A stretch of 64,000 nucleotides of DNA from Panagrolaimus kolymaensis (GCA_028622995.1 JAJQJQ010000002.1:2790001-2854000); one strand, 5' to 3'; shown: positions 1 through 12,040, counted from the first letter of the stretch. Notes: a model not told the origin generated them from the sequence alone. Translations and numbers: made by a program.

Positions 1-19
1 CATAAAAAAAATTTCAGAT

Positions 20-619
20 ATGAATCGACCTGGACCAAGTGGTGGTAGTGGAAAACCACCTCCAGGAACAAGCTCAAAACTTATGATGTCAAAAACTCAA
101 TTAATTTCTGATTATCGAAATCGAATGCGTGGAGCTCTTCGATCGGCAGCTGAAAACATTCAAGGATTAGCTTATGCTGCTAAAGTAAGAAATTTTATTC
201 ACTTTTTTTGTTGCCATTAACCTTTAAATTTTAGGTTCCACCAGATGAAATTTCTCATAGACATCATTCACAAACAGCTCGCACTGCTCATTATAATACC
301 GTTAGAAATGAACTGGTCAATCGTGCATCATTGATTGTAAAAGCAGCTGAAGAATTATTGACTTTAAACAACGATGTTAAAAGTTTTACCATTTTACGAG
401 ATTTCAAATCTGTTAATGAAGCAATTACACAGTAATAATTTTTTAAAGGTTTTGATTAATATTTTATGTTTGTTTATTTATTTTAGAAGTGAATCAACTT
501 TCAAACAAGAAGTGATGAATCGAGGAGCTACAAATTACGATGGAATGCGTTTAATGAATGCGGGTATGTCAACCGATCTCGACAAAGAATTACAAGAACA
601 TTTTCAAAGAAATTATTAA
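20..619 (+). CDS. mdt-22: Mediator complex subunit 22 (MED22/MDT-22)
   Basis: Three exons, 20-184, 235-431 and 487-619, join in frame to give 164 aa. MED22 (Surf5) is a small head-module subunit of the Mediator complex, which links transcription factors to RNA polymerase II in the nucleus. After a Gly/Pro-rich N-terminus of about 25 residues the protein is almost wholly helical. It has the family-like stretch around SKTQLISDYRNRM, then a helix containing NRASLIVKAAEELLTLNNDV, and a short acidic tail. Both introns are about 50 nt and end in TTTAG or TTTTAG. The start is the first ATG of the open frame. The next gene begins 138 nt downstream on the same strand, so the two could be co-transcribed. 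The family assignment rests on the helical pattern, motif order and length; no active site is available to check. Confidence 0.82.
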
Positions 620-757
620 ATTTTGTTATGTGTTTTGATGTTAATAAATTTTGTGCATTTTTTCTTTCTTGTAATTTACAATATAATTTTGGATTCAAGC
701 CAATATTACTTTTTTTAATTTATTTATGTAACTGTTGTTGAAATTATTTTATTTGAG

Positions 758-2090
758 ATGGAAGAAGGAGAAAAACCCGTTTACAAAGATTTATGGAAAG
801 AATATATTATGATTATCGAAAAAACTAAAAAACCTCCCAAGCTTTTTAATAAATTTAAATGGGAAGACATCCTTGCTCATTTGAGATTAATCAGCCATGA
901 TATGATGTTTGTTAACCATTTATCCTATCATTAAATTACTTAATATTTCGCTCTGTTTTAGTGATTTTGAACAAAATGAACAATTGGCTCAAGTCTATTG
1001 CTCGATGGCTGATGTTTACGCTAAATTGGAGAAGCTACTTGATCAGCGAAAATATTATTTAAAAGCAGCAAGAACTTATTATCAGTTATTGAAAAATCGA
1101 TTTGAAATTAAATATAGTAGTAAGTTGAAGCCAAGTATTAAAAAGCAGATGCCGTAGCTCAACATACATAATTTTTAGCCCAAACAAATTTTGGTGATTC
1201 AATGGAAGAAAATTTCTTAAAGGCCATTGATCTATCAATTAAAATGGAACTTACACATTTTGCTGGAATTATTTTTGCTGAAATGGCTAATTGCTTTTCC
1301 AGTGTTCGCTATTATGAAGCAGCTCATCGATATTTTATTAAAGGAGCTCGAATTCTTCAATCCGATTTCTTTGATGAAATTGCAATTATGAAACAAATCA
1401 TTTCAAATGCCAATTATTTATCGGATATGAATGAGCCATTATCCGATTTATTTTCACTTTGGCAACCATTTTGTAAAAAATTTCCTCATAAAGAAACCGA
1501 AGAAAGTCCAAATGCACCCGAGCGTCCAGAAGAAAGGCTTCGAGAAGCGATGAAAATATTTGAAATTGATTTTATTTTAATTAGTTTAAAGCGATATTTG
1601 AAGCACGATGAATTGGGTAAATCCATTTTACCGGATTATGATGGAAATTATCGAACAAATTTGCGAACTAGTGTATTGAATAAACAAGAATTTGAGGATA
1701 TTTCAAAATTCATTGAAGTCGTGAAAGAAAGAAACCATTATGAAGCTGGAGCAATTTATATTGGGCAATTAATGAGCGCAATAGATGATCTTGGGCGCCG
1801 TATAGCTAAAGAAGTTTTGAGTTTCATTGAAGAGCGACCAATAGTCAGGTTTGTGGCCCAAATAATTTTAACATTATTAGATAAATTAAGTTTTGAGAAA
1901 AATATCAAATATTGAGCAATTGGCAGCAATTACACGGATTACGGTAATCTAACCATAGATTTTCAGACAACAACTTCAAGATATTGCTGATGAAGAAGGT
2001 TTATCAGCTCGAGAAAAAATGAAAAAAATGTTTGAATATCATGCTTTAAATTATCGTGAAAAAGTTCCAAAAGCGGAGTTTACCGATTAA
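758..2090 (+). CDS. HAP40/F8A-like TPR (SNAP-fold) protein
   Basis: Four exons, 758-906, 962-1119, 1179-1848 and 1967-2090, give 366 aa. The N-terminal part is a run of paired helices of TPR/alpha-SNAP type, for example around LAQVYCSMADVYAKLEKLL, AARTYYQLLKNRFE and YYEAAHRYFIKGARILQ. A charged, probably flexible linker and a C-terminal helical block follow. Length and helix layout resemble the 371-aa human F8A/HAP40 protein, which binds huntingtin and links it to early endosomes. That match comes from remembered pattern, not from a database search. Another alpha-SNAP-like or generic TPR protein remains possible. The stop is followed by a T-rich 3' region. It lies only 138 nt after MED22. Confidence 0.5.
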
Positions 2091-2802
2091 TTTCTCATTA
2101 CTTTGTATTATTTACTGTAATAATTTTATACCAGCTCCTCTCACATTTTCCATACATTTATTATTATGGTACATTTTTCATTTTTAATTGTTTTTTGTAT
2201 TAATACAAAAAACTTTTAAATCCCATGGTTATTATAATACCTTTTTTGAAGTTTACTTTCCAAGAAAGAAAAGCTTACTAATTATTTTTCAAAAAATGAA
2301 TAAAAGTTATTTCAAGCTATCCAAGTTCATAAGTTGAAAATATTTATTTGTCATCAGCCTTTTTTTACCCACTTTTTTCTTTCTGCTACTGCTTTTTCAC
2401 GTTGTCACCAAGGTGATTATTTTTATATGTTTTTTCTCTCTTTCTTTATTTTCCATGTTCCATCTTTTATACCTTTTTAATTTTAGTTTTCTGTGTTCAC
2501 GTTGTTTGTCTTTCAATTCAGACTCCGTCGTTTTATTTTATTTTTATTTTCTTTTTTGCCATAGGAGTTCTCTCCAATAGTTTTAGTATTTCTTTTTTTG
2601 GGGAGACAGAAAGAATAAAAATACAGCGCAACCTTGTGTCTTCCTTTCTTTTTTTTACTAATGATTGATACATATATGTCTTTTTTGCGTTCATTGATAG
2701 TGAAAGTCTGTCTAATAAGTTTATAATTTTTGAAAGACAGGTGACGGAGGGTGGATAGGAAGGTCTTTTTTGCGATCATACTTGGAGTTGGAGAAAGCAA
2801 TA
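2091..2802. other. Intergenic/5' region of the NEK6/7 gene
   Basis: About 710 nt without a supported gene. It is T-rich on the plus strand, with long T runs at roughly 2360-2700, and ends in the likely promoter and 5' UTR of the kinase gene. The open frame on the minus strand here (about 2513-2818) is low-complexity Lys/Ser-rich and shows no family features. Confidence 0.5.
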
Positions 2803-4108
2803 ATGGCAGAAGCTCCAAATTCGAAAGCCGATTATTCAGTTATTCATGGAAAAATTGAGAATTTAATTATTGATAAGAAAGTTGGAAAAGGGCAATTTAG
2901 TGAAGTTTTTCGAGCTCGAAATCAAATAAACAATGAAATGGTTGCATTGAAAAAAATTCAAGTAAGTTTTGGTTTTTCATGGATTCAAGACTAAGCTTTC
3001 ATAGAGACTGTAGAAAGTTGACATCGAAATTAGTTGCTTTCTAAAAATTAATAATAAGCTACAATGTTGTTTATATAAAAACAATTTTCTTTAATGGTTT
3101 TATAATTTATGATTGCTTTTAATTGGCACTTTTACAGTTGCATGTGATGAAAGATAAAAAAGCACGAGAAGATTGTTTAAAAGAAATTGATCTATTGCGG
3201 CAATTGAATCATGAAAATATTATTTGCTATTATGCTTCATTCATCGTCGAACAAGATCTTTATATTGTTCTCGAACTTGCCGATGCTGGAGATTTAAGCA
3301 GACTTATTCGGGTAAATATTAAATTACATAAGAAGATAATAAGAGAGTGTAGCATAACACCTCAAAATAGACAGCGTTCACTCATTAGGCGTTTCCAACG
3401 CCGTTCACTCATTAGGCGTTTCGCACTCTTCCCGATAATAATACCCACACGCAAATCAATTAGTAAAATAATAATAAAACTTTTATATTTTTTAGCAATT
3501 TAAAAAGAATCATCGTTTGCTTCCAGAACGAACAATTTGGAAATATTTTGTTCAAATCTGTCGGGCATTATCGTATATGCATTCAAGAAGAATTATGCAT
3601 CGGGATATTAAGGTAACAGTTACATAAAAGAAAAAATATCTAATTTTTGAGTTTTTAGCCCGCCAATGTTTTCATTACTAAGCAAGGTGTTGCAAAGCTT
3701 GGTGATCTCGGCCTTGGTCGATTCTTCTCCAGTCAAACTTACAATGCTCATAGCGTTGTTGGCACTCCTTATTACATGAGTCCAGAGCGAATGAATGGTG
3801 ATGGATATAATTTTAAATCGGATATTTGGTCTATTGGATGTCTTCTTTATGAAATGGCAGCACTTCAATCACCATTTTTTGGTGAAAAAATGAACCTTTT
3901 TGCTTTGATTAAAAAGATTGAGCGATGTGAGTATCCTCCAATTCCATCAGATATTTATTCCCAACAAATGAGGTTTCTTATATCTAATTGCATCTGTAAT
4001 GATGCCACTCGACGAATGGATGCTAATCAAGTTACGATGGTAGCTGAAAATATGCATTCACATTTTGTACAACTACGCTCACAAAGTGCTGCTGCAGTTT
4101 CGGTTTAA
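2803..4108 (+). CDS. nekl-3: NIMA-related kinase, NEK6/NEK7 type
   Basis: Exons 2803-2961, 3138-3311, 3496-3612 and 3659-4108 encode a 299-aa protein that is almost only a kinase domain, as in vertebrate NEK6/7 (about 300 aa). The Gly-rich loop reads GKGQFSEV, the ATP-binding Lys lies in VALKK, and the catalytic loop is HRDIKPANVF. The magnesium motif is DLG rather than DFG, in [12 protein letters not shown], which is characteristic of NEK6/7. The activation segment ends in [11 protein letters not shown]. No coiled coil follows, unlike the larger NEKs. NEK6/7 kinases act in mitosis; the C. elegans orthologue NEKL-3 acts in epidermal endocytosis and molting. The start is ATG 2803 because only near-cognate codons precede it. 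Intron 2 (3312-3495) carries a direct repeat. Confidence 0.95.
3375..3422. repeat. Tandem direct repeat in NEK6/7 intron 2
   Basis: Two exact 21-nt copies lie at 3375-3395 and 3402-3422, with a period of 27 nt. The block is noticeably more GC-rich than the surrounding intron. It looks like a short local duplication; no function is evident. Confidence 0.85.
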
Positions 4109-4384
4109 AACTCTTAATAAATTTTATTTATTTCGTTAGTTTCACTTTTCCACCAAACCTTTTTTTAATTTATTTAATTACATTATTTATGTGTTCTTGT
4201 TTGGGTTAATTTGGAATAAAACGGTTTTGAAATTTTAAAAGTTTTGTTAAATATTTGAAACGGGTTTAATTTATGCCTTTTGTATTTTATTATTATTCAT
4301 TTTTCCTCCTCTTTACAATTTTGTAACACTGTATTTTTTTTTAGAGTAAATGTAACTATAATTTTTGACTTTTATCAATTGGTC

Positions 4385-5406
4385 ATGATTGTTAAAAAGA
4401 TGCTTTTGGTATTGAGCTTTATGATGGTTACTGTAAATGCTTGTAAATGGTTGGATGATATTCAAGAACAAGTGGTGGATTTTAAGGTTTGCGTTTTTTA
4501 AAGCTAAAAGTTTGTTACAAAAAGCACAAATATTTTTATGGTCTTAATTCAAGCCATTCTATTAAAATATTTTTTTATTTTCAGGTGGAAAAAGAAGGCT
4601 TTCATCGTGATTATATTGTAAATACAAAAATCTCAAGCATGAACCGATTTATGGATTGCAAAATGGCGATAAAAGTTATCATTCCTAAAGGTGCTTATGT
4701 TGATGTTGTAAAGTGAGTGTTTATTTTTTTTGTCAATAATGAAAAATTAAAATTTAATTACGTTTTTAGCCTTGATTCTCAGCTCATTGACCATTGCTAT
4801 AATTCACCATATTTATTTGATGTTGAACAGCCAGAATTTTCAAATACAACAAAAGAACAACCCATTTATTTTTATGTTCAAAAATCTATTCGTAAGCTTT
4901 TCATCATTCAAGATACGTTACAATTTGATGTTCATCTTCGATATCATGCTGCATCTGAAATGGAGAAAGTTCGAACAGTTGAATTCAAGCCACCAGAAAT
5001 TTTTATAAGCTGTCAAAATAATGATACCATAATATTCAATGATAAAAATTGTCAAAGATTTGCTAGAAAAGTGAGGATTCAAATACATTTTTTAAAATTT
5101 TTATCGACGCTACCTTTGCATAGCTAATTGAACGCTTGTTTTTTTCACACATTTATATTATTCCAGATTCCATGTTCATGTGAACCTGATAAATCTCGAT
5201 GCAGCTATATGAAACTAAATGCTCAACCTTCTTCAATTAAAGCTATTGTAAAAGCTGAAGTTCCTGTCGCAAACAAAACTTGGAGTGTTCCAGTTATGGC
5301 AATAACATCAATATGTATTATGGGTGCAGTCGCTTTACTTTTAAAAGAAATTTACTACACGACTCCACTGCCTCGATCTCCAGAACGAAGAATGAAAAAT
5401 GAGTAA
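4385..5406 (+). CDS. PIGX: PIG-X, regulatory subunit of GPI mannosyltransferase I
   Basis: Four exons, 4385-4486, 4585-4712, 4770-5070 and 5167-5406, give 256 aa. PIG-X is an ER type I membrane protein that stabilises the catalytic subunit PIG-M, which adds the first mannose to GPI anchors. Supporting features are an N-terminal signal peptide (about residues 1-20), the motif EGFHRDYIV followed by an IPKGAYVDV segment, the conserved HLRYH motif, an Ile-Pro-Cys-Cys-rich segment, and a C-terminal transmembrane helix with a short basic tail. The order and spacing match vertebrate PIG-X. The chosen ATG gives the signal peptide. A strong acceptor-like T-tract ending in TTTTAG at about 4344 lies just upstream and may be an SL trans-splice site. 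Confidence 0.88.
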
Positions 5407-5551
5407 CGTATGAAAGATAAAAATTTTTGATCTCTGCCTATTATTAATTTTAGTCATTTGTTCATATTTTCCGGGTCGTTTGTATTTTATTTTAAATTTA
5501 TTTCTCGTTTGTTGGTGTTAATAAAATTAAAATTAAATAGTTTGTGTTTGT

Positions 5552-7689
5552 TTACCATTCATTTTGCTCGGGTTCGTATTTTGCTCGAGGAATGACCCTT
5601 TTGGTCAAAACTGAATTTCCATCTTCACGTCTTCGATAAACTGGTGGTGATTCCATTGTTTGAGCTTGATGATTCAATGTTGTTGCAAGGGATGATGGAC
5701 TTCGATTATTCTAAAATTTATGAAATCATGCTCGAATAAATAAAAATGAACTTACAGAACGAACTTGTCGGATAATAAACATTGATATTGCAATAAGCAT
5801 AAGTAAAGAACCAAATCCTACACCAGCGATGAAAGAAACCAATTTAACAATTTTTCTCGGAGTTACTAAATCATCTTTAACTTTCTTTAAAGTGTCATCA
5901 TCAGCATAATAGCTATTGTCAACCCACGCTAGAGGATAAGCCCCAGATGGAATTAATGAATATCTAAAAATTTTAAACATCTCTAAAACTTTTAAATATG
6001 CTTTTATATCTTACGGTCCAAGAGATTTTCCTGCTAAAATATTAACTTGAAGCCGCTTACGTGCTGCCAATACAGTGCCCGTTGTTGGTTGTATGTCCAA
6101 ATATGTTTGATGGATTGAAGGATCGGGCTTCATTCGAGGGAACCAATTTTGTACAATTCTTGCAGCGCCATAAAAATGAGGATTAGATAAAACAATTCCT
6201 GTCCCTTTGCAACCGCTTGCATCCAAAAGTCCATCGGGAAGACAATAATCTCCTGCTTTTTTATCATACATATCCATTGATAATTGTGAACAAAACCCAC
6301 AATTTTCCTCAACTGAATAATTAAAAGCAGCGGGATCAATGATAAATCGATAAGTATCAATTTCGCCAACTTTGCTTTCTTCACTATAAACAAAATCCAT
6401 TGAACGACAAACATCTTCAATGTAAGCTGAGAGTTTTATATCTTTTGTAATAAATGGCGCAAAATAATCCCCATTAGTTCCACGAAGCTCGGAAGCATAT
6501 TCAGGGTTAGTGCAATTGGGGGAAGCTCCAAACCAAAATTTATTATCCAAATATTCGGTTGAATTTTTCTTTACTTCATCAAGATTTTTTCGCAAATCAA
6601 TAACTTTTCCAACATCTTTATAATCATCTTTTCCTGTTTTAATTGTATAATAAAATGTTTGATCAATTGTTCCATTATTTTGCTAAAAAATCTATCAACG
6701 TAAATGATTTAATACTTTAGAAACAAAAAATTAAACAAACATTTAATGCGATTCGTGGTTCACCAAGAATAGTTTCAATTAAGGCATTTAATAGTAATCC
6801 TATGAATGAAGTGGGATCTTTCAAGGTTTTATAAAGTTGTTCTAACATTGTTACAATTGGTGAAGTATATCCTCGCATAATTAATGTATCCACATTCTAA
6901 AAACAAAGTTATTTTTAAATGTATAAGCTGATGGCTAACTTACCACTTGAATAAATGGCCCAGATTTATAGCCGATTAATGGAATTCTTAATAAATTTAA
7001 AATGGTTGGAAGCATGGAAGTTATAGAATCTGGAAAACCAACTAAAAGTTGTGGAAGTAAATCCATGATAGTGAAAAATATTAAATCCGGTATAACTACA
7101 AAATCCTTTATAGGATCACAATCGGCGCATGATGAATTTGGATCAAAATAATACCAATTTTCTTCAAGATATTCAAATATATTTCCATCAACTTTATCTG
7201 TTGAAAAATTTTGATATGTGTAATTATTAACTTGCCTAAAATTTAGTTTTAGATATACTTTCGGGAAATCTTTTTATAAAGTTTGAACTTTTTGGTTTAT
7301 TACTCATTCCACAAATATCAATAAAACTTACACATATGTGTATGGGCCCTTTTCAACTGCATCCGGTAACATTCCTCGATTAACCATTTCCAAAGCATTT
7401 GTATAATTAAAAATATAATATTGCATTTTAACCTTATATTTGCTATTCAACCATTCATCCGCAAATTCGTTCAATGTCTTGCCATCATCTTTTAGGCCCA
7501 ATACCAAACTCTAAATTTGAGAATGTCAAACTCAAGGAAGTTTATAAAACAAATGAACCATACTTTTTTAACCTGATGCTTGAGAATGGCTGGAAACGCA
7601 ACATATTCAATAATAAATCCAGCAATAAAAAGTAATAAACCAAGAAAAAATAAACTAATCGCTCCAGAAAAGAAAAAGATTTTCCCCAT
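5552..7689 (-). CDS. CD36/scavenger receptor class B family protein (SCAV-like)
   Basis: Seven exons in gene order: 7573-7689, 7332-7510, 6944-7235, 6741-6896, 6015-6682, 5756-5963 and 5552-5710. They give 592 aa. It has the CD36 two-pass topology: an N-terminal transmembrane helix at about residues 5-29, a large extracellular part, and a second helix at about 510-535. A GPYTY motif lies near residue 98, as in CD36 proteins. The extracellular region has a Cys-rich block (NCGFC, DVCR, Cys pairs) and several N-glycosylation sequons. These receptors bind lipids or lipoproteins; LIMP-2 is a lysosomal member. The C-terminal cytoplasmic tail of about 55 residues is longer than in vertebrate CD36. 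C. elegans has several scav genes and I cannot tell which is closest. The gene converges on PIG-X, with about 145 nt between the stops. Confidence 0.92.
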
Positions 7690-7987
7690 ATTTTTTATTT
7701 TGCTTTTAAAACATGGTAAAAATAATGAAAATGAGAAAAGAAAGAAAAGAAAAGGAATATGTTTAGCGCCAACGACAACCGTGATAATTACTCACAAACA
7801 AGCTTTTTATTTTTCTGGACAAGAAGAAGATGGCGGACATTTTTTTGCTTATAATTTCAAAGTTTGATAAGACTTCATCTTTTTATTTTATTGCTGCTTA
7901 TTAGGTGGCTTGTAGACGACGTATATTTTTTTATTGTGTATATACTTTATTTGATATAAAATAGCATAATTATGGTGGAGACAAAGA
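7690..7987. other. Spacer between two minus-strand genes
   Basis: About 300 nt separate the start of the CD36-family gene from the stop of the VWA-like gene, both on the minus strand. It probably holds the promoter of the former and the 3' UTR of the latter. No gene is seen. Confidence 0.5.
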
Positions 7988-9695
7988 TTATTTGGGTTGT
8001 GTACCATTTATAAAAGGTAGAGCGGCTATCAACGCATCAGTTATTTCGATTCCAAGATTGTAATCATTGATGTTAAAAGTTAAATTTTTGTTTGTTGCTA
8101 ATTCGCTCAAGCTGGCGCCTGCAAAAGTATTTTAAGATATACAAAAGAATAAAATTCAAAATGGAATTATAACTAGGTTTCAAAGCCGTTTGATAACCTC
8201 AAATTCCATACCTCCAGGTAATTCAATTGGGATAACCAAAAAATGAATTGGATCAAAAGTTTTTCGACGATAATCTGCAGCCACCGAAATGTCTGTTGAA
8301 TCACTAAAATTTTTTGCATTTTTTTATCTTTGTAGTTTCGTTTTTTTGTCCGCTTTCATTTTCACTTACGTGCTATCAGAGAAAATAATCATAGCTGCAG
8401 AAGAATTGGCTTTAATTCGAAGTAAATTGTTTATATTTTGTAGTGCAGTCGTTATTGTTGTAGGACTATTGGAACAAAAACCAGAAAGTTTTGAAAACGA
8501 TTCAATGGTTTTAATTGTTTGAAGGACATTTTCTTTACTGTAAAATAGGATATCATTTCCAGCGGAAGTCATTCCGATTGGAGTAGGAATTGCAGCTCGA
8601 ACGCCATTTTCTTCAAATGTATAATTTTTGAAAAGCGTTTGAATTGCCGTAATTTGCTAAAAAATATGGTTTAAATTATTTATAAATGCTTTTAAAAAAG
8701 CTTACACTATTGAGATTAACTGGTTTAGGGCATCCAGTGGCACTGAATTGAATAAAAATATCGACATTTCCTGGAAAAGCTGGAACTGGGACAGGTGTAG
8801 GAATGTTAGTTGGTTCTCCAGCAATATTTCCATCACAAATGTCATTTGTTAGTGTAAAATAAAAATCAACATCATTTATATCAATAATACCACCAGTTTG
8901 AAAATCTTGAAGTTCTTGAGGTTGGTTTGGAAAAAACGAAACAACGATCAATCGAATATTAAATTTATCTAATAAACTTTGTCTTTGTCTCGTTGCGTTT
9001 GCAATTTCACTTGCATCCATTGAACCTGTGAATATTATAATATTATAAACTACACCTTCTTCAGGTTCAGTGGCCCAAAAAAATTGATTTGCAATATTTT
9101 CCATTTGCCTAGAATTTTTACAATTTTCTCATATTTTTAAAGCAAAAACATACAATGATAACATAGATTTTTGAAAAGCTGTATCATCATTGAATTTAAT
9201 ATTTGTGAGAACATCATCTATAGCTGGAATAGCTTGCATGAGTTCATAATCTCCCCCATTAAAAGCTCCATTAGGAGTCGGAATTCCAACTCGAACATCA
9301 TCAAAACCCAAATGCCATCGATGATAAGCTTGGGTAATTAAATCAACTTGCTAAAATTAGAAAAAGTATTTTTAAAAACAGATAAAAAATAATAATAAAC
9401 AAACAAACTTTCTGAAAGAGTGTTTGATTTTGTACTGTTGCAATAGCGCTTGACATATCCAATGAAAAAATTGTTATCGTTTGACATGGATCTAAAAATA
9501 GTAAATTTTAAGTTTCTAAATCATAACTAAAGAATGAAAAATTTAGAACTAATCATCGATACCGGAAATCTCAAATCTTTTCCATTTCATATTTTTAAAC
9601 CTTTGTGAAGTCTTTTTTTAACTTCAAAACTTACATTGAATTCCATAAATTGCAACGATGCAAAAAATTAAGCATAGAAGTGATAAAGTTCGCAT
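7988..9695 (-). CDS. Secreted protein with two VWA-like domains
   Basis: Seven exons in gene order: 9635-9695, 9409-9491, 9154-9350, 8706-9108, 8370-8656, 8212-8303 and 7988-8118. They give 417 aa. An N-terminal signal peptide (about residues 1-18) is followed by two homologous-looking halves. Each starts with a Cys and a hydrophobic strand, has a VRVGIPTP or VRAAIPTP segment, and has a hydrophobic strand ending in an Asp (IIIFTGS in the first, MIIFSDS in the second). This is the von Willebrand A / Rossmann layout found in many nematode secreted proteins. The metal site DxSxS is not intact (DMSSA in the first half; absent in the second), so metal-dependent binding is doubtful. Each half contains at least one N-glycosylation sequon. 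It has no transmembrane segment other than the signal. I do not recognise a named orthologue. Confidence 0.75.
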
Positions 9696-11443
9696 TTTTG
9701 AAGAAAACCTGAAACAAAGAAGCTTGTATCGATTAAAAACATTTGCAGAATAAAAAAAACTCACAAACTCATAAAAGCCGATGTTTCTCTAATCAGGACA
9801 AAAAAAATGGACACTTCAAAAAACGTCACAAAAAATTGGGCGTATCTTCGTTGTCATCAAAAAAAATTTTGCTTTTTGTTTGTTCAAATGACGAAAACAT
9901 AAATTTTTAGATGTTAAAGCAATTGGCAGTAATTAATATACGAAAAGAAACCATACTGGAATTCCTGCAAAAATTGTTTTGTAAAATCCAAAAAGTAACA
10001 TCAAAGCCGAAGATTCTTTTCTTAATAGTTCAGCTAAATGTTTTCTTCCATATTAATTAATTTTCTAGATGTGTCCTCCATCCTTCAAGCGAAATGACAA
10101 CATTTTTAAAATAAATAAACTTGTAAAGTTTAATTTATGCATTTCCTTAAAACTTTAAAAAAAGGGTATTCCTTGAATTTGATTCTCATTTAACAAGTTA
10201 ATAACAAACGAAAATTGCAAAATTAAATTAAAATTCTATTGGTTTTAAATAAGAATAATAAATAATAATAAATTGTTTTTTGACTTTTAAGCTCAAAGAA
10301 ATCTTTTTGGTTATGATGAATTCAATTTTTTTTCTTTGCTGCTGCAAATGTTTAAAAAAACAACAGGCATATTTTTATTATTTTTTTTTGGTTTTTGTTA
10401 TTGGAATTTTTAATAGCAAAAATATGTTTGTATCCTTTTTGATTTGTTTATTTATCCTATTATTTTTTTTACAGCTTTATAAAAAGTTTCTTTAAAAAAA
10501 TAAAAAAGTTTAAAGAACCACATCAGCCTTTTTTTCTTTTACTTTTGGTTGCCATTTTTTTCATATTGCAGCAGCGCTTTGGAAGCTTTATCCGATTTTT
10601 TAAACAAAAAGCGGACAATGCTAAAAATGGCTTTTGTCCTTTTAAGTTTTTCCAGTCTCGTTTTCTTTACTCCTTCTAAAAATTTAAACTACCTTTTTTC
10701 TTTAAATTTTTTGTGTCTTAAAAAAAAAACAATGTTCCCATTGCGTGATGCCACCGAAAATTGTCGTTTCCAAATAAAAAAAAGTTAAAACATAAAATAA
10801 CAAAAAAAGAGGAAGATTAAAATCGCGTTTGGAGCGACGACATTGTTAGTTGAGGAACACTTACTTAAAAATGTGGTAAATTTAGGCAACGTTTTTTTTT
10901 AAATGCTGCTATACCGCTGTGAAAAAAAAAATTTGATAGGAAATATGTTTTCTTTTTTTTGTTTTATCGAAAACTTTTGTACCATGAGTCTAAGCAACTT
11001 GAATGCCAGTCAAATGGTATATTGTAGCCTTTTTTAATAAATTCTTTCGTACATATTTTTTAAAATGGCTATTTTTATTTTTGGTTATTTATATAACTAC
11101 AAAAATATTACTAATTAGTCAGTTGTCTGAAGTTAAAAATTTACAAAAATGTGATACTCTGTTGATAAGTTCGAAGTTTATAATAAAATCTTACGTGAAA
11201 AAAAAGTCAAAATGTGTTTTGTTTTCTGACTTTTTTGATAGTTTACAATTTTTGCCTTAAAGTCTTCTGTGGCTTATTTAGTGTAAAAAATGGTTTAATT
11301 ACGCTATGAACTTATTGTTGAAAAGTTTATGCTACAGACAATGTTTAGTTTTTGTTATTGAAAAATGTGTCCGTTCGTTCCTTTGGGAATTATGAGTCTT
11401 TACCATTTACTCGACGTCGACGATGAGAAAATGCACCTGGTTT

Positions 11444-11642
11444 TTAAAGGGACATAGCTATTTCATGCCTTTTTTGAAATTTCGATAGTGGGGACTGAAA
11501 GTTACACTTGGTAAGGCGCGTGTTTGAATTACCGTGTAAGACAGAAGTGACACGGTAATTCAAACACGCGCCGCCCCAACTGTTCCTATCAGCCCCAGTA
11601 TCGAAATTTTTGAAAAGGCATGAAATAGCTATGTCCCTTTAA
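11444..11642. mobile_element. TTAA-flanked foldback MITE
   Basis: A 199-bp near-palindrome. Its outer arms of about 50 nt (11444-11493 against the reverse complement of 11593-11642) match at about 46 positions and begin with TTAAAGGGACATAGC on each strand. An inner stem of 23 nt is perfect (11515-11537 and 11550-11572) with a 12-nt loop. TTAA occurs at both ends, which fits target-site duplication by piggyBac-type transposases. No coding capacity is present, so it would be non-autonomous. The flanks are AT-rich noncoding DNA. The palindrome is seen directly; the piggyBac link is inference from TTAA. Confidence 0.8.
11515..11572. repeat. Perfect 23-bp inverted repeat, 12-nt loop
   Basis: This is the innermost stem of the foldback element. 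It contains GGCGCGTGTTTGAATTACCG on the left arm and its exact complement on the right. It is far more GC-rich than its surroundings and would form a very stable hairpin if transcribed. Confidence 0.9.
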
Positions 11643-12010
11643 GTTGGAATTTTTAAGACAGACACTAAAATTCGCTTCTCTCATTATTTATTTTTTCAAA
11701 AAGAGGCAATGCCATGACTTATGGTTCCCTTTTATTTTATTTTTTTTTACCGTAGATGCATTGGCCAATGTTTCATAAGTTTTTCAGCAGAGGCTTGAAA
11801 ATAATCTTCCATGTTTTTCGGCATCAAGTCTTTAATAATAAAAATGAAGCTTGCCTATGTATATACGACAAAGATATATCTTTTTTTATTTAAATGTAAT
11901 TTGAACACACACAAACTAACCAACACCAACCAACTCAGTCATTTGTCATTCATCTTTTTTGTGGATCTACGCCTTCCCTTCCACCCTTCTCTTCCTTCAT
12001 CTTCATCTTT

Positions 12011-12040
12011 GGGCACAGATGGGCACAGATGGGCACAGGG
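12011..12040. repeat. Short tandem repeat, GGGCACAGAT unit x3
   Basis: Three head-to-tail 10-nt copies, the last one diverged at its final positions. A GT-rich tract follows to about 12066, with TGTGTTTGGG and its near complement ACACACCC close by. It is upstream of the GPCR gene. No function is evident. Confidence 0.8.

Noticed and set aside
10280..11260. Several open frames of 70-90 codons
   Set aside because: They are made from T and A tracts, rich in Phe, Leu and Lys, with no domain, no signal and no consistent splice partners.
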